A stretch of DNA of 64,000 nt, taken from the NCBI GenBank assembly GCA_041658585.1, contig JBAZZX010000001.1, positions 62,001 to 126,000 on the forward strand. The letters are read 5' to 3'. Position numbers and translations under genes: made by a program. Below the pieces are notes generated by a model. It made no database searches and was not told where the DNA came from. It worked only from the letters and a program-made list of their open reading frames with translations. The DNA comes from DYFC01 sp041658585. GTDB lineage: Bacteria > Nitrospirota > Thermodesulfovibrionia > Thermodesulfovibrionales > SM23-35. Positions 15,845 to 25,131 of this stretch are shown here, in pieces. Each line of letters starts with the position of its first letter. Within the stretch, counting starts at the first letter, position 1.

Positions 15845-16495
15845 GTGTTCACCGGCCTGATACTTGAAATGGGGGAGTTAACCTCCCTGAAAAGACGGAG
15901 CGGCGGCGCTGTCCTTACCCTGAAAGCGGACAGGATAGCAACTGCGGCGGCGACTGGAGACAGCATCGCTATCAACGGGGTTTGTCTTACCGTTATTGCA
16001 ATAAATAATAACGGTATATCCTTTGATCTTTCCGATGAGACCCTGAGCGCCACAAACCTCGGCAGGCTCAAGCCCGGCGACCGTATCAACCTTGAATCCT
16101 CTCTTACCCCTGATTCAAAGATGGGCGGCCATTTTGTTACAGGTCATGTCGATTCCGCAGGGAAAATCCGCTCAAGAGAAACCTCGGGTGACATGCTGAA
16201 ATTTGAGATCGAGGCCCCGCCCGACGTCCTTCATTTTCTCGTCAAAAAAGGTTCCGTTGCCGTAGATGGAATAAGCCTTACCGTTGTTGATATACTAAAA
16301 GACGGCTTTACGCTTATAATAATCCCCCATACCGCCAGGCTGACTACATTGGGGTTTAAAGGCCCCGGAGATACCGTGAATCTGGAGACGGATATTTTGG
16401 GCAAGTATGTTGCCAGGTTTATGAACAGAGAAGAGGATAAAAACAATAAAGATGCCCGGTTCATGGACAGCCTGATGAAAGGCGGATATATTTAA
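15845..16495 (+). CDS. ribE: Riboflavin synthase alpha subunit
   Basis: 216-residue enzyme that dismutates two 6,7-dimethyl-8-ribityllumazine to riboflavin. It contains two lumazine-binding repeats, the first from MFTGLI (catalytic N-terminus) and the second from about residue 98 after GHVDSAG. DGISLTV and IIPHTARLTTLG are conserved. It starts at GTG one base after the preceding stop, with GGAG just upstream. The C-terminal tail after KYVARF is slightly longer than usual. It opens a ribE-ribBA-ribH run; ribD is not in the window. Confidence 0.95.
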   Translation: MFTGLILEMGELTSLKRRSGGAVLTLKADRIATAAATGDSIAINGVCLTVIAINNNGISFDLSDETLSATNLGRLKPGDRINLESSLTPDSKMGGHFVTGHVDSAGKIRSRETSGDMLKFEIEAPPDVLHFLVKKGSVAVDGISLTVVDILKDGFTLIIIPHTARLTTLGFKGPGDTVNLETDILGKYVARFMNREEDKNNKDARFMDSLMKGGYI

Positions 16496-16532
16496 GAATA
16501 AATTGTAATTTATAACCGGGTAATTGTTGATG

Positions 16533-16678
16533 AACTCGTAAAAAGTCGTCATTCCCGTGCTTAATGCACCTACTGTTGGCGAAGGCGGGAATCCATGTGC
16601 GCGCAACTTCTTGAAAAGAATGGATTCCCGATTAAGGACTTCGGGAATGACAGCCATAAAAAGGACTTTTTGCGATGT
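16533..16678. repeat. Palindromic intergenic repeat inside the rib operon
   Basis: AACTCGTAAAAAGTC with GTCATTCCCG, and the complementary CGGGAATGAC with GACTTTTTGCGA, form a long interrupted stem. This is the widespread GTCATTCCCG-type dispersed repeat. It lies between ribE and ribBA and would be transcribed if they are one operon. It does not match an FMN riboswitch. Confidence 0.75.
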
Positions 16679-16724
16679 TGTCATTGTCAAATTCATATAA
16701 ATATATTAAGGGAGCTGCGGAATT

Positions 16725-17939
16725 ATGGAAAAATATAAAGTCAATACTATCGACGAAGCGCTTGAGGATATAGAACGTGGCAGGATGGTCATCCTTGTCG
16801 ATGATGAAGACAGGGAAAACGAGGGCGACCTCTGCATGGCCGCGGAAAAGGTCACACCTGAGGCGATTAATTTTATGGCAAAATACGGACGCGGGCTTAT
16901 ATGCCTTTCGCTCACGCCTGAACGGCTCGAGGAACTGAAGCTTCCCATGATGACCGATGATAATACTTCGGCGTTCGGGACCGCATTTACCGTGTCCATC
17001 GAGGCAAAAAAAGGTGTTACAACAGGCATATCTGCCGCCGACAGGGCAAGGACCATACTGACGGCGATTGACCCCAAAACAACTTCGGAGGACCTTGCAA
17101 GGCCGGGACATATCTTCCCGTTAAGGGCAAGACGGGGCGGGGTGCTTCAGAGGGCCGGACAGACGGAAGGCTCCGTTGATCTGGCAAAAATGGCGCGGCT
17201 CTATCCGGCGGGTGTTATCTGTGAAATAATGAGCGAGGATGGCACCATGGCAAGGGTGCCCGAGCTAATTGAATTTGCAAAAAAACATGGTCTGAAAATA
17301 GTCACCATAAAGGACCTCATCAAATACAGGATGAGGACGGAATTGTTCGTCAGGAGACTTGCTTCGGTGAAAATGCCAACCATATACGGCGGAGAATTTA
17401 CCGCTATTGCGTACGGAAATATAATGGATGACAATGTCCATATAGCCCTTGTTAAGGGAGATATAAAACCGTCGGATGAAGTGTTTGTGAGGGTACACTC
17501 ACAGTGTTTTACGGGAGATGTTTTCGGCTCAAAACGCTGCGATTGCGGCGATCAGCTCCATAAGGCTATGGAAAGGATTAAAAAAGAGGGTAAAGGCGTT
17601 ATCCTCTATATGAAACAGGAAGGCCGCGGTATCGGCCTGTTAAATAAATTGAAAGCCTATGAATTACAGGATAAAGGGCTTGACACCGTTGAAGCGAATA
17701 TCAAGCTCGGGTTCAAGCCCGACCTGAGGGATTACGGTATCGGCGCGCAGATACTCGTCGATCTCGGCGTAAGGAAGATGAAACTCATGACCAACAACCC
17801 CAAGAAGATCATCGGTTTGGAAGGTTATGGTCTGAAGGTTGTCGAAAGGATTGCTATAGAGACAAATCCCAACGAAAAAAACATTGTCTATCTAAAGACA
17901 AAAAAGAAGAAACTCGGTCATATGCTGGAAAATGTGTAA
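16725..17939 (+). CDS. ribBA: Bifunctional 3,4-dihydroxy-2-butanone-4-phosphate synthase / GTP cyclohydrolase II
   Basis: 404-residue fusion supplying both precursors of riboflavin. Residues 1-200 are RibB, with acidic metal site DDEDRENEGDL and HIFPLRARRGGVLQRAGQTE in two parts. Residues 205-404 are RibA, with zinc Cys in CFTGDVFGSKRCDC, catalytic-loop segment KQEGRGIGLLNK and TNNPKK near the end. Both halves look intact. A small variation is HSQC where HSEC or HSSC is usual. Ribosome-binding site AAGGGAG precedes it. It is followed after about 100 bases by ribH. Confidence 0.96.
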   Translation: MEKYKVNTIDEALEDIERGRMVILVDDEDRENEGDLCMAAEKVTPEAINFMAKYGRGLICLSLTPERLEELKLPMMTDDNTSAFGTAFTVSIEAKKGVTTGISAADRARTILTAIDPKTTSEDLARPGHIFPLRARRGGVLQRAGQTEGSVDLAKMARLYPAGVICEIMSEDGTMARVPELIEFAKKHGLKIVTIKDLIKYRMRTELFVRRLASVKMPTIYGGEFTAIAYGNIMDDNVHIALVKGDIKPSDEVFVRVHSQCFTGDVFGSKRCDCGDQLHKAMERIKKEGKGVILYMKQEGRGIGLLNKLKAYELQDKGLDTVEANIKLGFKPDLRDYGIGAQILVDLGVRKMKLMTNNPKKIIGLEGYGLKVVERIAIETNPNEKNIVYLKTKKKKLGHMLENV

Positions 17940-17943
17940 ATAA

Positions 17944-18020
17944 AAGGATTCAAGGGGCCAAGGGGCAACGGGTCCAAGCAGGATGCTTCCTCATCTGGAC
18001 CCTTAAATTCCCTAATCCTT
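17944..18020. repeat. Nested inverted repeat between ribBA and ribH
   Basis: The outer arms AAGGATT (17944-17950) and AATCCTT (18014-18020), and inner arms GGGTCCA (17970-17976) and TGGACCC (17996-18002), form a two-tier stem. No U-tract follows, so it is probably not a terminator. Confidence 0.6.
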
Positions 18021-18046
18021 AAAACCTATTTTACAGGGAGGAATTT

Positions 18047-18508
18047 ATGAAGATTATTGAAGGCGACCTTCAGGCAAAAGGTTTAAAGTTCTGTATAGTC
18101 ATCAGCAGGTTTAATGAGTTTATAACCGGCAAACTGCTTGACGGGGCAAAGGACGCCCTTGTACGGCACGGGGTAAAGGAAGAAGATATAGATATTGTCA
18201 AAGTTCCGGGTTCTTTCGAGATACCTCTGATCGCTAAGAAGATGGCTGCAAAGGAGACATATAATGCCGTAATATGTCTCGGGACCGTAATACGTGGAGC
18301 AACACCCCATTTTGACTATATTTCCGCAGAGGTGTCGAAAGGCATCGCCACGGTTTCCATGGAAACCGGGGTCCCCGTAGCCTTCGGCGTTTTAACATGC
18401 GATACTATCGAGCAGGCCGTTGAAAGGGCAGGCACAAAAAGCGGCAATAAAGGCTGGGACGCCGCGCTGACGGCCATCGAAATGGCCCGGCTCCTGAAAA
18501 ATCTGTGA
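18047..18508 (+). CDS. ribH: 6,7-dimethyl-8-ribityllumazine synthase
   Basis: 153-residue subunit that condenses the ribityl-amino-uracil with dihydroxybutanone phosphate and usually assembles into 60-mer or pentamer shells. Visible motifs are SRFNEFIT (22-29), VPGSFEIP (about 58-65), LGTVIRGATPHFDY with the catalytic His (about 89), and FGVLTCDTIEQA. The GGGAGG ribosome-binding site is clear. nusB follows one base after the stop. Confidence 0.97.
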   Translation: MKIIEGDLQAKGLKFCIVISRFNEFITGKLLDGAKDALVRHGVKEEDIDIVKVPGSFEIPLIAKKMAAKETYNAVICLGTVIRGATPHFDYISAEVSKGIATVSMETGVPVAFGVLTCDTIEQAVERAGTKSGNKGWDAALTAIEMARLLKNL

Positions 18509-18509
18509 G

Positions 18510-18920
18510 ATGAAGCGTCGCAAGGCCCGTGAATATGCGCTCCAGTTGCTGTTCCAGATTGATTTTACCAAAAGGGAGCTTGAGAGAAAAGACCTCGAAG
18601 AATTCTGGTCGGGTAAAAAAGAATCGAGGGATATCAAGGAATTCACAGAGAAACTGGTAAAAGGCACGCTGGAAAGTCTGGATGAGATAGACAGTATAAT
18701 CGAAAAGGCAACTGAAAACTGGTTTTTAAAAAGGATGGCTGCAGTTGACAGAAATATCCTGAGATTTGCAGCTTATGAGATTCTTCACAGGAAGGATATC
18801 CCCTATGCCGTGACGATCAATGAGGCCTTAGAGATAGCAAAAAAGTACTCCTCTGCCGAAGCCGCTTCTTTTCTGAACGGAGTTCTTGATAAACTGGCTA
18901 AAGAAGCCGGCAAGGTTTGA
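18510..18920 (+). CDS. nusB: Transcription antitermination factor NusB
   Basis: 136-residue all-helical RNA-binding protein that acts with NusE at rRNA antitermination boxes. It has the N-terminal arginine-rich MKRRKAREYALQLLFQ and the C-terminal ILHRKDIPYAVTINEALEIA typical of NusB. The ribH-nusB pairing is common across bacteria. Its TGA overlaps the next ATG by one base. Confidence 0.96.
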   Translation: MKRRKAREYALQLLFQIDFTKRELERKDLEEFWSGKKESRDIKEFTEKLVKGTLESLDEIDSIIEKATENWFLKRMAAVDRNILRFAAYEILHRKDIPYAVTINEALEIAKKYSSAEAASFLNGVLDKLAKEAGKV

Positions 18921-19645
18921 TGAAGTACGCCGTCATCTCCGACGTCCATTCAAACCTTGATGCGCTCGAAACCGTTTTGAGTGATATAGAACACAGGGGA
19001 ATTCAGGATGTCGCATTCATCGGCGACGCAGTAGGATATGGCCCGAGCCCCAACGAGTGCATAGAAATACTTTCAGGATGCTGCAAGACCCTTATTGCGG
19101 GAAATCATGACTGGGGCGTTATCGGACTGTCCAATATATCCTGTTTTAACGAATATGCGCGTCGTGCCATTGAATGGACGTCGGAAGTGACCGAAGAGAA
19201 AAATAAAGAAATTGTAAGGTCCTTCCCTCTCATAAGTGAAGACAAAAATCAGGATGCGTTCTTCGTGCATGCAACGCCCCAAAGACCGGAGGAATGGCAT
19301 TATCTGTTATCGCATCGGGACGCCGAGCTGACTTTTTACGGTTTTGATACAAGATTCTGTTTTCTCGGACACAGCCATCAACCCTTTATCATAGAGAGGG
19401 TCGCTTCGGGAGAGCTTGTCACTTATAAAGACGGGGCGCAAATCAGGGAAGGCGGCAGATATATTATCAATGCCGGAAGCGTCGGACAACCCAGAGACGG
19501 TGATCCGAGGGCGTCCTTTGCAGTCATAGATTATGAGCGGGTAGAAATTATCAGAATCCCTTATGATATAAAGACGGTCCAGGATAAGATGAGAAAGGAA
19601 CTTCTTCCATATCCTTTGATTGAAAGACTTGCAGTCGGGAGGTAA
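18920..19645 (+). CDS. Metallophosphoesterase, YfcE/MJ0936-like
   Basis: 241 residues of the calcineurin-like superfamily with a two-metal site: DVHSNLDAL (8-16), GDAVGYGP (about 36-43), GNHDWG (about 61-66), a His in FVHATP and GHSHQPF near residue 150. All metal ligands are present. The size and spacing match stand-alone diesterases of the YfcE/YmdB-like group, acting on unknown phosphodiesters or monoesters. An ATG overlaps the nusB stop as TGATG. Confidence 0.88.
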   Translation: MKYAVISDVHSNLDALETVLSDIEHRGIQDVAFIGDAVGYGPSPNECIEILSGCCKTLIAGNHDWGVIGLSNISCFNEYARRAIEWTSEVTEEKNKEIVRSFPLISEDKNQDAFFVHATPQRPEEWHYLLSHRDAELTFYGFDTRFCFLGHSHQPFIIERVASGELVTYKDGAQIREGGRYIINAGSVGQPRDGDPRASFAVIDYERVEIIRIPYDIKTVQDKMRKELLPYPLIERLAVGR

Positions 19646-19657
19646 TAAAACGAAACA

Positions 19658-21403
19658 ATGCAAAATGCAAAATATAAAATGAAAGATGTAAAATTTGCGG
19701 AGCGGAGCGGAAAAAGCGGGGCATGGGATTCCATATACTCTTTGCTTTTCGTTCTTTGTTCTTTACTCTTTGTTCTCTGCGTAAATGTTTATGCCGCGGA
19801 CAACCCCCTCGACAAAATGCGGGATAACACGGCGGCCCTCTTTAAACCACTGAACGGCAGGATAATAACGGTTGAAGACAAAAAAGTCACCGTGAATATC
19901 GGCGCAAAGGATTCCGTCAAACCCGGAATGAGGTTCAACATACTTAGAGAAGAGGCCCCGTTTAAACACCCCGTCACAAAACAGCCGCTGGGGAATCTGG
20001 AGTCGCTGATCGGGCAGGTCGAGATAAAGGAAACCGGCAATGATTCAGCCTCCGGCAGCATTATCCGGGGCATTGCAAAAGAAGGCGATAAAATAAGGAT
20101 ATCCGAGGTAAAGGTCAACCTGCTCTTCTGTCAGTCAAAGGACATGGACTGGCAGCTTTCCAACTCCTATTACAGAAAACTTAAAGAAACGGAGCGCTTC
20201 AATATCATAGATACGAATCTTGAAGCTGATGATCCGTCTAAAGTTTTAGAAGAAGCAAGACGGCTGAAAGCGGATGTTGCGCTGCATCTGTTCTCAAAAC
20301 AGGGACCGGCCGGAAACGCTTTAATTCAGCGGCTTTACTATGTCTCCGACGGCATACAATTTTCAGAGATAGAAACGAATGTCAACGCCGACCTTGCCAA
20401 AGAACTCAGATTCGGCGAGGAGTTCTTCAAGATTAAAAAGAAGGAAGCCTCGCTTCAACTCGATCTTCCCCTTGACGCAAAACTCATGGTAACCGGTGAT
20501 ATTGACGGTGACGGCAAAAAGGAGATCGCCTTAAGCGCCGGCAAAGATGTCCTTTTCTATAATCTGGGCGCCGACCTTCAGCCTGCACTGGGCGGACTCG
20601 GTATAAAGGGCTCCAGGCTTGACGAACACCTTTGGCTTGAAACTCTTGACATGAACAAAAACGGCAGAGATGAGATAATCATAACGTCGATGAAAGGGGA
20701 CGAGGTTGCCTCTTATATTTATGAGTTAAAAGATTCCGAATTCGTTCTCCTATATCAGGACAAGGGGTTTCTGCGTAAACTGGACAAGGGATTGATCGGA
20801 CAGGCATATTCCCGAGCCGAAGGTTTTGACGGAGCGGTTTTTACAATTTCATGGGATGGAGCATACAAAAAGGGGGCGGCAATAAAACTGCCGAAAGGGG
20901 TGAATATCTACGACTTTGTTTACCTTGACGACCCCCGGAATGGCAGACTGATTGTTGCATATGATGGAGACGGATACCTGAATGTCTATGACGGCAAAGA
21001 TGCAAGGATATGGAAAAGCAAAACTAAAAACGGAGGGTTTCTCACAACCTTCAGCAAGTCGTCTCCTTCGACAGTCACTGACAGGGGAGAATGGGCGATT
21101 AAAGACAGACTGTTCCTTAAGGACAATCGGGTCCTGTCGGTCGAAAGGAACCCTTTGCTGAAGATGGTAAAAGGTCTTGGTTTCAGCAGTTCCCGTATAA
21201 AAAGCCTCCGGTGGAACGGCCTTTCCATGGAGGAAAACGTACTTATAGACAATATAACAGGTCCTGTTTTTGATTATGAAGCTGCCGGTGATACGGTCAT
21301 TATTGTTTCAGGACCTTTATTCGGCATCAGACCGGGCAGTATCATGAAGGGCGAAAATCCGGTAAAGACGGAACTCTACATATATTCATTAAAAAGGATG
21401 TAG
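19658..21403 (+). CDS. Secreted VCBS/FG-GAP-like repeat protein
   Basis: 581 residues. A signal peptide (about 27-47, SLLFVLCSLLFVLCVNVYAA) follows an unusual 25-residue lead. Residues 55-135 form a domain resembling FlgT C-terminal or SH3-like folds (VTVNIGAKDSVKPGM). The second half carries calcium-blade-like repeats such as DIDGDGKKEIAL (about 285-296), DMNKNGRDEII and AYDGDGYLNVYDG. This suggests a periplasmic or surface beta-propeller. No named family is recognised. The N-terminal DNA (AATGCAAAATGCAAAAT and CTTTGTTCTTT runs) is low-complexity repeat of the type usually intergenic. It is co-directional with uppS, nine bases downstream. Confidence 0.7.
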   Translation: MQNAKYKMKDVKFAERSGKSGAWDSIYSLLFVLCSLLFVLCVNVYAADNPLDKMRDNTAALFKPLNGRIITVEDKKVTVNIGAKDSVKPGMRFNILREEAPFKHPVTKQPLGNLESLIGQVEIKETGNDSASGSIIRGIAKEGDKIRISEVKVNLLFCQSKDMDWQLSNSYYRKLKETERFNIIDTNLEADDPSKVLEEARRLKADVALHLFSKQGPAGNALIQRLYYVSDGIQFSEIETNVNADLAKELRFGEEFFKIKKKEASLQLDLPLDAKLMVTGDIDGDGKKEIALSAGKDVLFYNLGADLQPALGGLGIKGSRLDEHLWLETLDMNKNGRDEIIITSMKGDEVASYIYELKDSEFVLLYQDKGFLRKLDKGLIGQAYSRAEGFDGAVFTISWDGAYKKGAAIKLPKGVNIYDFVYLDDPRNGRLIVAYDGDGYLNVYDGKDARIWKSKTKNGGFLTTFSKSSPSTVTDRGEWAIKDRLFLKDNRVLSVERNPLLKMVKGLGFSSSRIKSLRWNGLSMEENVLIDNITGPVFDYEAAGDTVIIVSGPLFGIRPGSIMKGENPVKTELYIYSLKRM

Positions 21404-21412
21404 GTCAGTCGG

Positions 21413-22132
21413 ATGTTATTAAACGGTCGCATACCAAAACATGTGGGCATTATTATGGATGGAAACGGCAGATGGGCCGAACTGCGCGGTCTTCCGAGGA
21501 TAGAAGGCCACAGACGGGGAGTAGAAAGGTCAAAGGAAATTATCGAGGTTGCAACCGAACTCGGTCTCAGGGCTTTGACTATTTATGCTTTCTCTACTGA
21601 AAACTGGCGGAGACCCTCTACCGAAGTAACTACATTGATGAAGCTTCTTGAGTTATACCTGAAAAAGGAACTTGAAAAGCTGATGAAGAACGGCGTCGTA
21701 TTTAAATCCATCGGAGATATCCCAAGGCTTCCCGAGCACATACAGGCCATTCTGAAAGATGCGGAAGAAAAAACTTCTTCAAACAAAGGCATGGTCCTGA
21801 CTACCGCCCTCAGCTACAGCGGCAGGAATGAGATCATGAGGGCGATAAGAAAGGTCATGGTTTCCGGAATAAAACCTGACGACCTTACGGAAGAGGTTTT
21901 TGAGTCCTATCTTGACACGGCAGGCAATCCTCCTCCGGATCTCATCATAAGGACAAGCGGAGAGATGCGTATCAGTAATTTCCTTCTATGGCAGGCCGCC
22001 TATTCGGAGTTCTATTTTACCGACACGCTCTGGCCTGATTTTAATAAAGACGAATTCCTGCTTGCCATTCAGGACTATCAGCGGAGAGACCGCAGGTTCG
22101 GCGCCGTCCCGGCGAGGCGCAATGCATTTTAA
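21413..22132 (+). CDS. uppS: Isoprenyl (undecaprenyl) diphosphate synthase
   Basis: 239-residue cis-prenyltransferase that makes the C55 lipid carrier for peptidoglycan and polysaccharides. The catalytic Asp lies in IIMDGNGRWA (15-24), followed by LPRIEGHRRGV, FSTENWRRP (about 62-70) and the C-terminal PPPDLIIRTSGEMRISNFLLWQ (quoted in part). The length is normal. It overlaps cdsA by 11 bases, beginning the conserved uppS-cdsA-dxr-rseP order. Confidence 0.97.
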   Translation: MLLNGRIPKHVGIIMDGNGRWAELRGLPRIEGHRRGVERSKEIIEVATELGLRALTIYAFSTENWRRPSTEVTTLMKLLELYLKKELEKLMKNGVVFKSIGDIPRLPEHIQAILKDAEEKTSSNKGMVLTTALSYSGRNEIMRAIRKVMVSGIKPDDLTEEVFESYLDTAGNPPPDLIIRTSGEMRISNFLLWQAAYSEFYFTDTLWPDFNKDEFLLAIQDYQRRDRRFGAVPARRNAF

Positions 22133-22907
22133 AAGACTTGCCGTTGCGGCTATCGTCATCCCTCTCCTGTATCTTTATATAATGCGCCTCCCGGCAGGAT
22201 ATTTTTTCTGTCTCATGGCGGTTGTATCCTTCATAGCCCAATGGGAATTCTATTCCATGTACCGCGTATCAGGTCTGTTGAAATATGCCGGCCTTCTTTC
22301 GGGAATCGCAATTTTAGGCTCGTCGTTTTACGCAAAGGACCTTCTCATGACCGTTTTATTCGGCTCAGTCATGATGGTAATGATTATCAGACTTCTGGTT
22401 ATAAGGACCCCTTTATATGCATTGCACAATCTTGCAGCGCCGTTAACAGGCATCCTGTATGTGCCGGGTCTGGTCTTGTTTCAGGGTCAGGCGAGAACAT
22501 TCGGCCCCGAATGGATAATCTTTCTTTATACGACGGTATGGGCCTCGGATTCTATGGCATATTATATCGGCAAGGGCTTCGGGAAGAGCAGGCTCTACAA
22601 GGAAGTCAGTCCCAACAAAACCGTCGCAGGCGCCTTTGGCTCGCTCCTCGGAGGGATGATCGGCGCCCTGATTATGAAGGCCTCTATTATACCGGCCTTG
22701 AGCCTGTTGCAGGCATTATCAACCGGCATAATAATCGGGGCGGTTGCAGTTATAGGCGACCTGATAGAATCCATGTTCAAACGCGATGCAGGCGTAAAGG
22801 ATTCAAGTATTATAATCCCCGGACACGGAGGCATGCTGGATAAAATAGACGGCTCTCTCTTTGCAGGCCCGGCGCTCTACTGGCTTCTTGCCATAATAAA
22901 AATATGA
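22122..22907 (+). CDS. cdsA: Phosphatidate cytidylyltransferase
   Basis: 261-residue polytopic inner-membrane enzyme that converts phosphatidate and CTP to CDP-diacylglycerol. About seven hydrophobic helices are followed by the family signature FKRDAGVKDSS...GHGGMLDKIDG near the C-terminus and TVWASDSMAYYIGK earlier. The ATG at 22122 is chosen because homologues begin at a basic MHFKRL followed by a helix; the open frame extends further into uppS. Its last four bases overlap dxr. Confidence 0.95.
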   Translation: MHFKRLAVAAIVIPLLYLYIMRLPAGYFFCLMAVVSFIAQWEFYSMYRVSGLLKYAGLLSGIAILGSSFYAKDLLMTVLFGSVMMVMIIRLLVIRTPLYALHNLAAPLTGILYVPGLVLFQGQARTFGPEWIIFLYTTVWASDSMAYYIGKGFGKSRLYKEVSPNKTVAGAFGSLLGGMIGALIMKASIIPALSLLQALSTGIIIGAVAVIGDLIESMFKRDAGVKDSSIIIPGHGGMLDKIDGSLFAGPALYWLLAIIKI

Positions 22908-24061
22908 AACGGATAGTTATCCTCGGATCGACGGGCTCAATCGGGAGGAGCGCCCTTGAAATCATCTCGTCCAACAGAGACAAATTCAGGGTAGTTGGCC
23001 TGACTGCGGGAAAGAATATCGCCCTTCTCGAAAAGCAGATACGGGCCTTTGGACCGGATGTTGTGGCTGTTGCAGATATAGCGGCTGCAAAAGAATTAAA
23101 AAAGAGATTAAAGAAAGAGTTTGCTTCCCTTGAGATAGTGTCCGGGCAGAAAGGCGTTGCGGAAGTCGCGGCGTATGGAATGTCCGACTTCGTCCTCTCT
23201 GCAATTGTCGGTTCCGCAGGACTGATCCCTACATTATCGGCTATTCAGGCGGGAAAAACAATCGGTCTTGCAAACAAAGAAACATTGGTTATGGCAGGCA
23301 GGATTGTTTTAAGGGAAGCGAAAAAACACGGTGTAAAGATCCTTCCGGTTGACAGTGAACACAGCGCAATATTTCAATGTATGCAAGGTCACAGAAAATC
23401 GGCAATAAGGAGAATAATCCTTACGGCCTCGGGCGGACCCTTTGCAGGAAAGAACATAAAGAATCCGGACAAAATCACGCCGGCTGATGCGCTACGTCAT
23501 CCGAACTGGAACATGGGCAGGAAAATATCGATTGACTCGGCAACTCTTATGAATAAAGGCCTCGAGGTCATAGAGGCCCGGCGCCTGTTTAATCTCTCTC
23601 CCAAAAACATCGACGTCCTCATCCACCCGCAGAGCATCGTCCATTCTATGGTGGAGTTTAACGACCGGAGCCTCCTTGCGCAGCTTTCAGTCCCTGATAT
23701 GAAAGGCCCTATAGCATATGCCCTGACATATCCGCAAAGGCTGAATAATGTCCTTAATGACCTCTCATTGCATGAGATCGGGACCCTCACGTTTCAGAAA
23801 CCGGACACGGGGAGATTTCCATGTCTCTCTTACGCATATTATGCTCTTGAGGCTGAAGGCACGATGCCTGCCGTTCTGAATGCCGCAAACGAGGTCGCGG
23901 TGCATGCATTTCTCAAAGGTTCAATCAGGTTCAGTGAAATACCTGTTATAATTAAGAAGACGATGGACAACCATTCTGTAATGCCTGATACGGACCTCGA
24001 GGTAGTGCTCGAGGCCGACAGATGGGCAAGAAAAAAAGCGGAGGAATTTATTAAAGGATGA
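22904..24061 (+). CDS. dxr: 1-deoxy-D-xylulose 5-phosphate reductoisomerase
   Basis: 385-residue NADPH-dependent second enzyme of the MEP isoprenoid pathway. The nucleotide motif is LGSTGSIGRSALE (7-19). The metal site includes VDSEHSAIFQ (about 148-157), and ASGGPFAGK plus NWNMGRKISIDSATLMNKG (quoted in part) form the substrate site. The length is normal. ATGA overlaps on both sides tie it to cdsA and rseP. Confidence 0.97.
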   Translation: MKRIVILGSTGSIGRSALEIISSNRDKFRVVGLTAGKNIALLEKQIRAFGPDVVAVADIAAAKELKKRLKKEFASLEIVSGQKGVAEVAAYGMSDFVLSAIVGSAGLIPTLSAIQAGKTIGLANKETLVMAGRIVLREAKKHGVKILPVDSEHSAIFQCMQGHRKSAIRRIILTASGGPFAGKNIKNPDKITPADALRHPNWNMGRKISIDSATLMNKGLEVIEARRLFNLSPKNIDVLIHPQSIVHSMVEFNDRSLLAQLSVPDMKGPIAYALTYPQRLNNVLNDLSLHEIGTLTFQKPDTGRFPCLSYAYYALEAEGTMPAVLNAANEVAVHAFLKGSIRFSEIPVIIKKTMDNHSVMPDTDLEVVLEADRWARKKAEEFIKG

Positions 24062-25131
24062 GCATTTTATCTGCAATATTACTTTTGGGCGTTACTATTT
24101 TTATCCACGAACTCGGACATTTTCTATTTGCAAAACTGCTGAAGGTCAGGGTCCAGAAATTCTCGCTCGGTTTCGGACCGAAAATCATCGGGAAACAGTA
24201 TGGAGACACCGAATACCTTATTTCAGCCATACCTTTCGGCGGATATGTGAAAATGCTCGGTGAAACGACGGAGAATGAACTGACGGAGGAAGAGAAACCT
24301 TTTGCATTTAATTTTCAGTCTCTCTGGAAACGGTTTGCCATCATCTTTGCGGGTCCGTTTTTCAATATAGTATTTGCAACGATTATCTTTTTCTTCAGCT
24401 TTCTTAACGGTCTGCCGGTCTTGCTGCCGGAGATCGGGGCCGTAATGCCGGACACGCCGGCGGAAAATGCGGGGCTTATCAAGGGTGACAGGATAATAGA
24501 AATAGACGGCAAAGCTTTGACCCAATGGGATGAGATGACGGATATAATCCGCAACAGCCCGGGCAAACCTCTTAATCTCAAGATCATTAGGGGCGATAAT
24601 ACGCTTCAGATGTCCGTAACTCCGGAGAAAAAGAAAATCAAGAATCTCTTCGGTGAAGAAAAAGAGGCCGGACTGATAGGCATACAGCCATCCGGCAACA
24701 CGATTGTTAAAACAGAGTCCGTTGCAGACGCCTTCAGGGACAGCGTTGTAAGGACCGTCGAGATCTCGGAATTAACGGTTGTGTCCGTAATAAAGCTTGT
24801 ACAGAGAGTTATCCCCATGGACACGGTAGGCGGCCCAATTATGATCGTACAAATGGCGGGCGAACAGGCGTCAAGGGGCGCCTTGAATTTTTTCATCTTC
24901 ATGGCAATTATCAACATCAATCTCGGTATAGTCAACCTTTTCCCTATTCCGATACTTGACGGCGGGCATATTCTGTTTATAGGCCTCGAGGCCGTAAGAA
25001 AAAAACCCCTCAGCGAGAAATTCATCTCCGTCAGTCAGAAGGTCGGCCTCGCAATCCTGCTTACTCTCATGGTCGTTGTGATCTATAATGATATTTTAAG
25101 ATTGATCACCGGTAAACAATTCCCGCAATGA
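24058..25131 (+). CDS. rseP: Site-2 membrane metalloprotease RseP
   Basis: 357-residue intramembrane zinc protease. The active site HELGH (17-21) lies in the first membrane helix, a single PDZ domain is visible at about 118-200 (MPDTPAENAGLIKGDRIIEI in part), and the third zinc ligand is in NLFPIPILDGGH near residue 290. E. coli RseP has two PDZ domains (about 450 residues); this shorter single-PDZ form is common elsewhere. It probably cleaves anti-sigma factors and remnant signal peptides. Confidence 0.95.
   Translation: MSILSAILLLGVTIFIHELGHFLFAKLLKVRVQKFSLGFGPKIIGKQYGDTEYLISAIPFGGYVKMLGETTENELTEEEKPFAFNFQSLWKRFAIIFAGPFFNIVFATIIFFFSFLNGLPVLLPEIGAVMPDTPAENAGLIKGDRIIEIDGKALTQWDEMTDIIRNSPGKPLNLKIIRGDNTLQMSVTPEKKKIKNLFGEEKEAGLIGIQPSGNTIVKTESVADAFRDSVVRTVEISELTVVSVIKLVQRVIPMDTVGGPIMIVQMAGEQASRGALNFFIFMAIININLGIVNLFPIPILDGGHILFIGLEAVRKKPLSEKFISVSQKVGLAILLTLMVVVIYNDILRLITGKQFPQ

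Noticed and set aside
16496..16724. FMN riboswitch upstream of ribBA
   Set aside because: The hairpins are a dispersed GTCATTCCCG-type palindrome and lack the conserved FMN riboswitch helices (no AGGGTGAAATTCCC or AGTCCGCGA).
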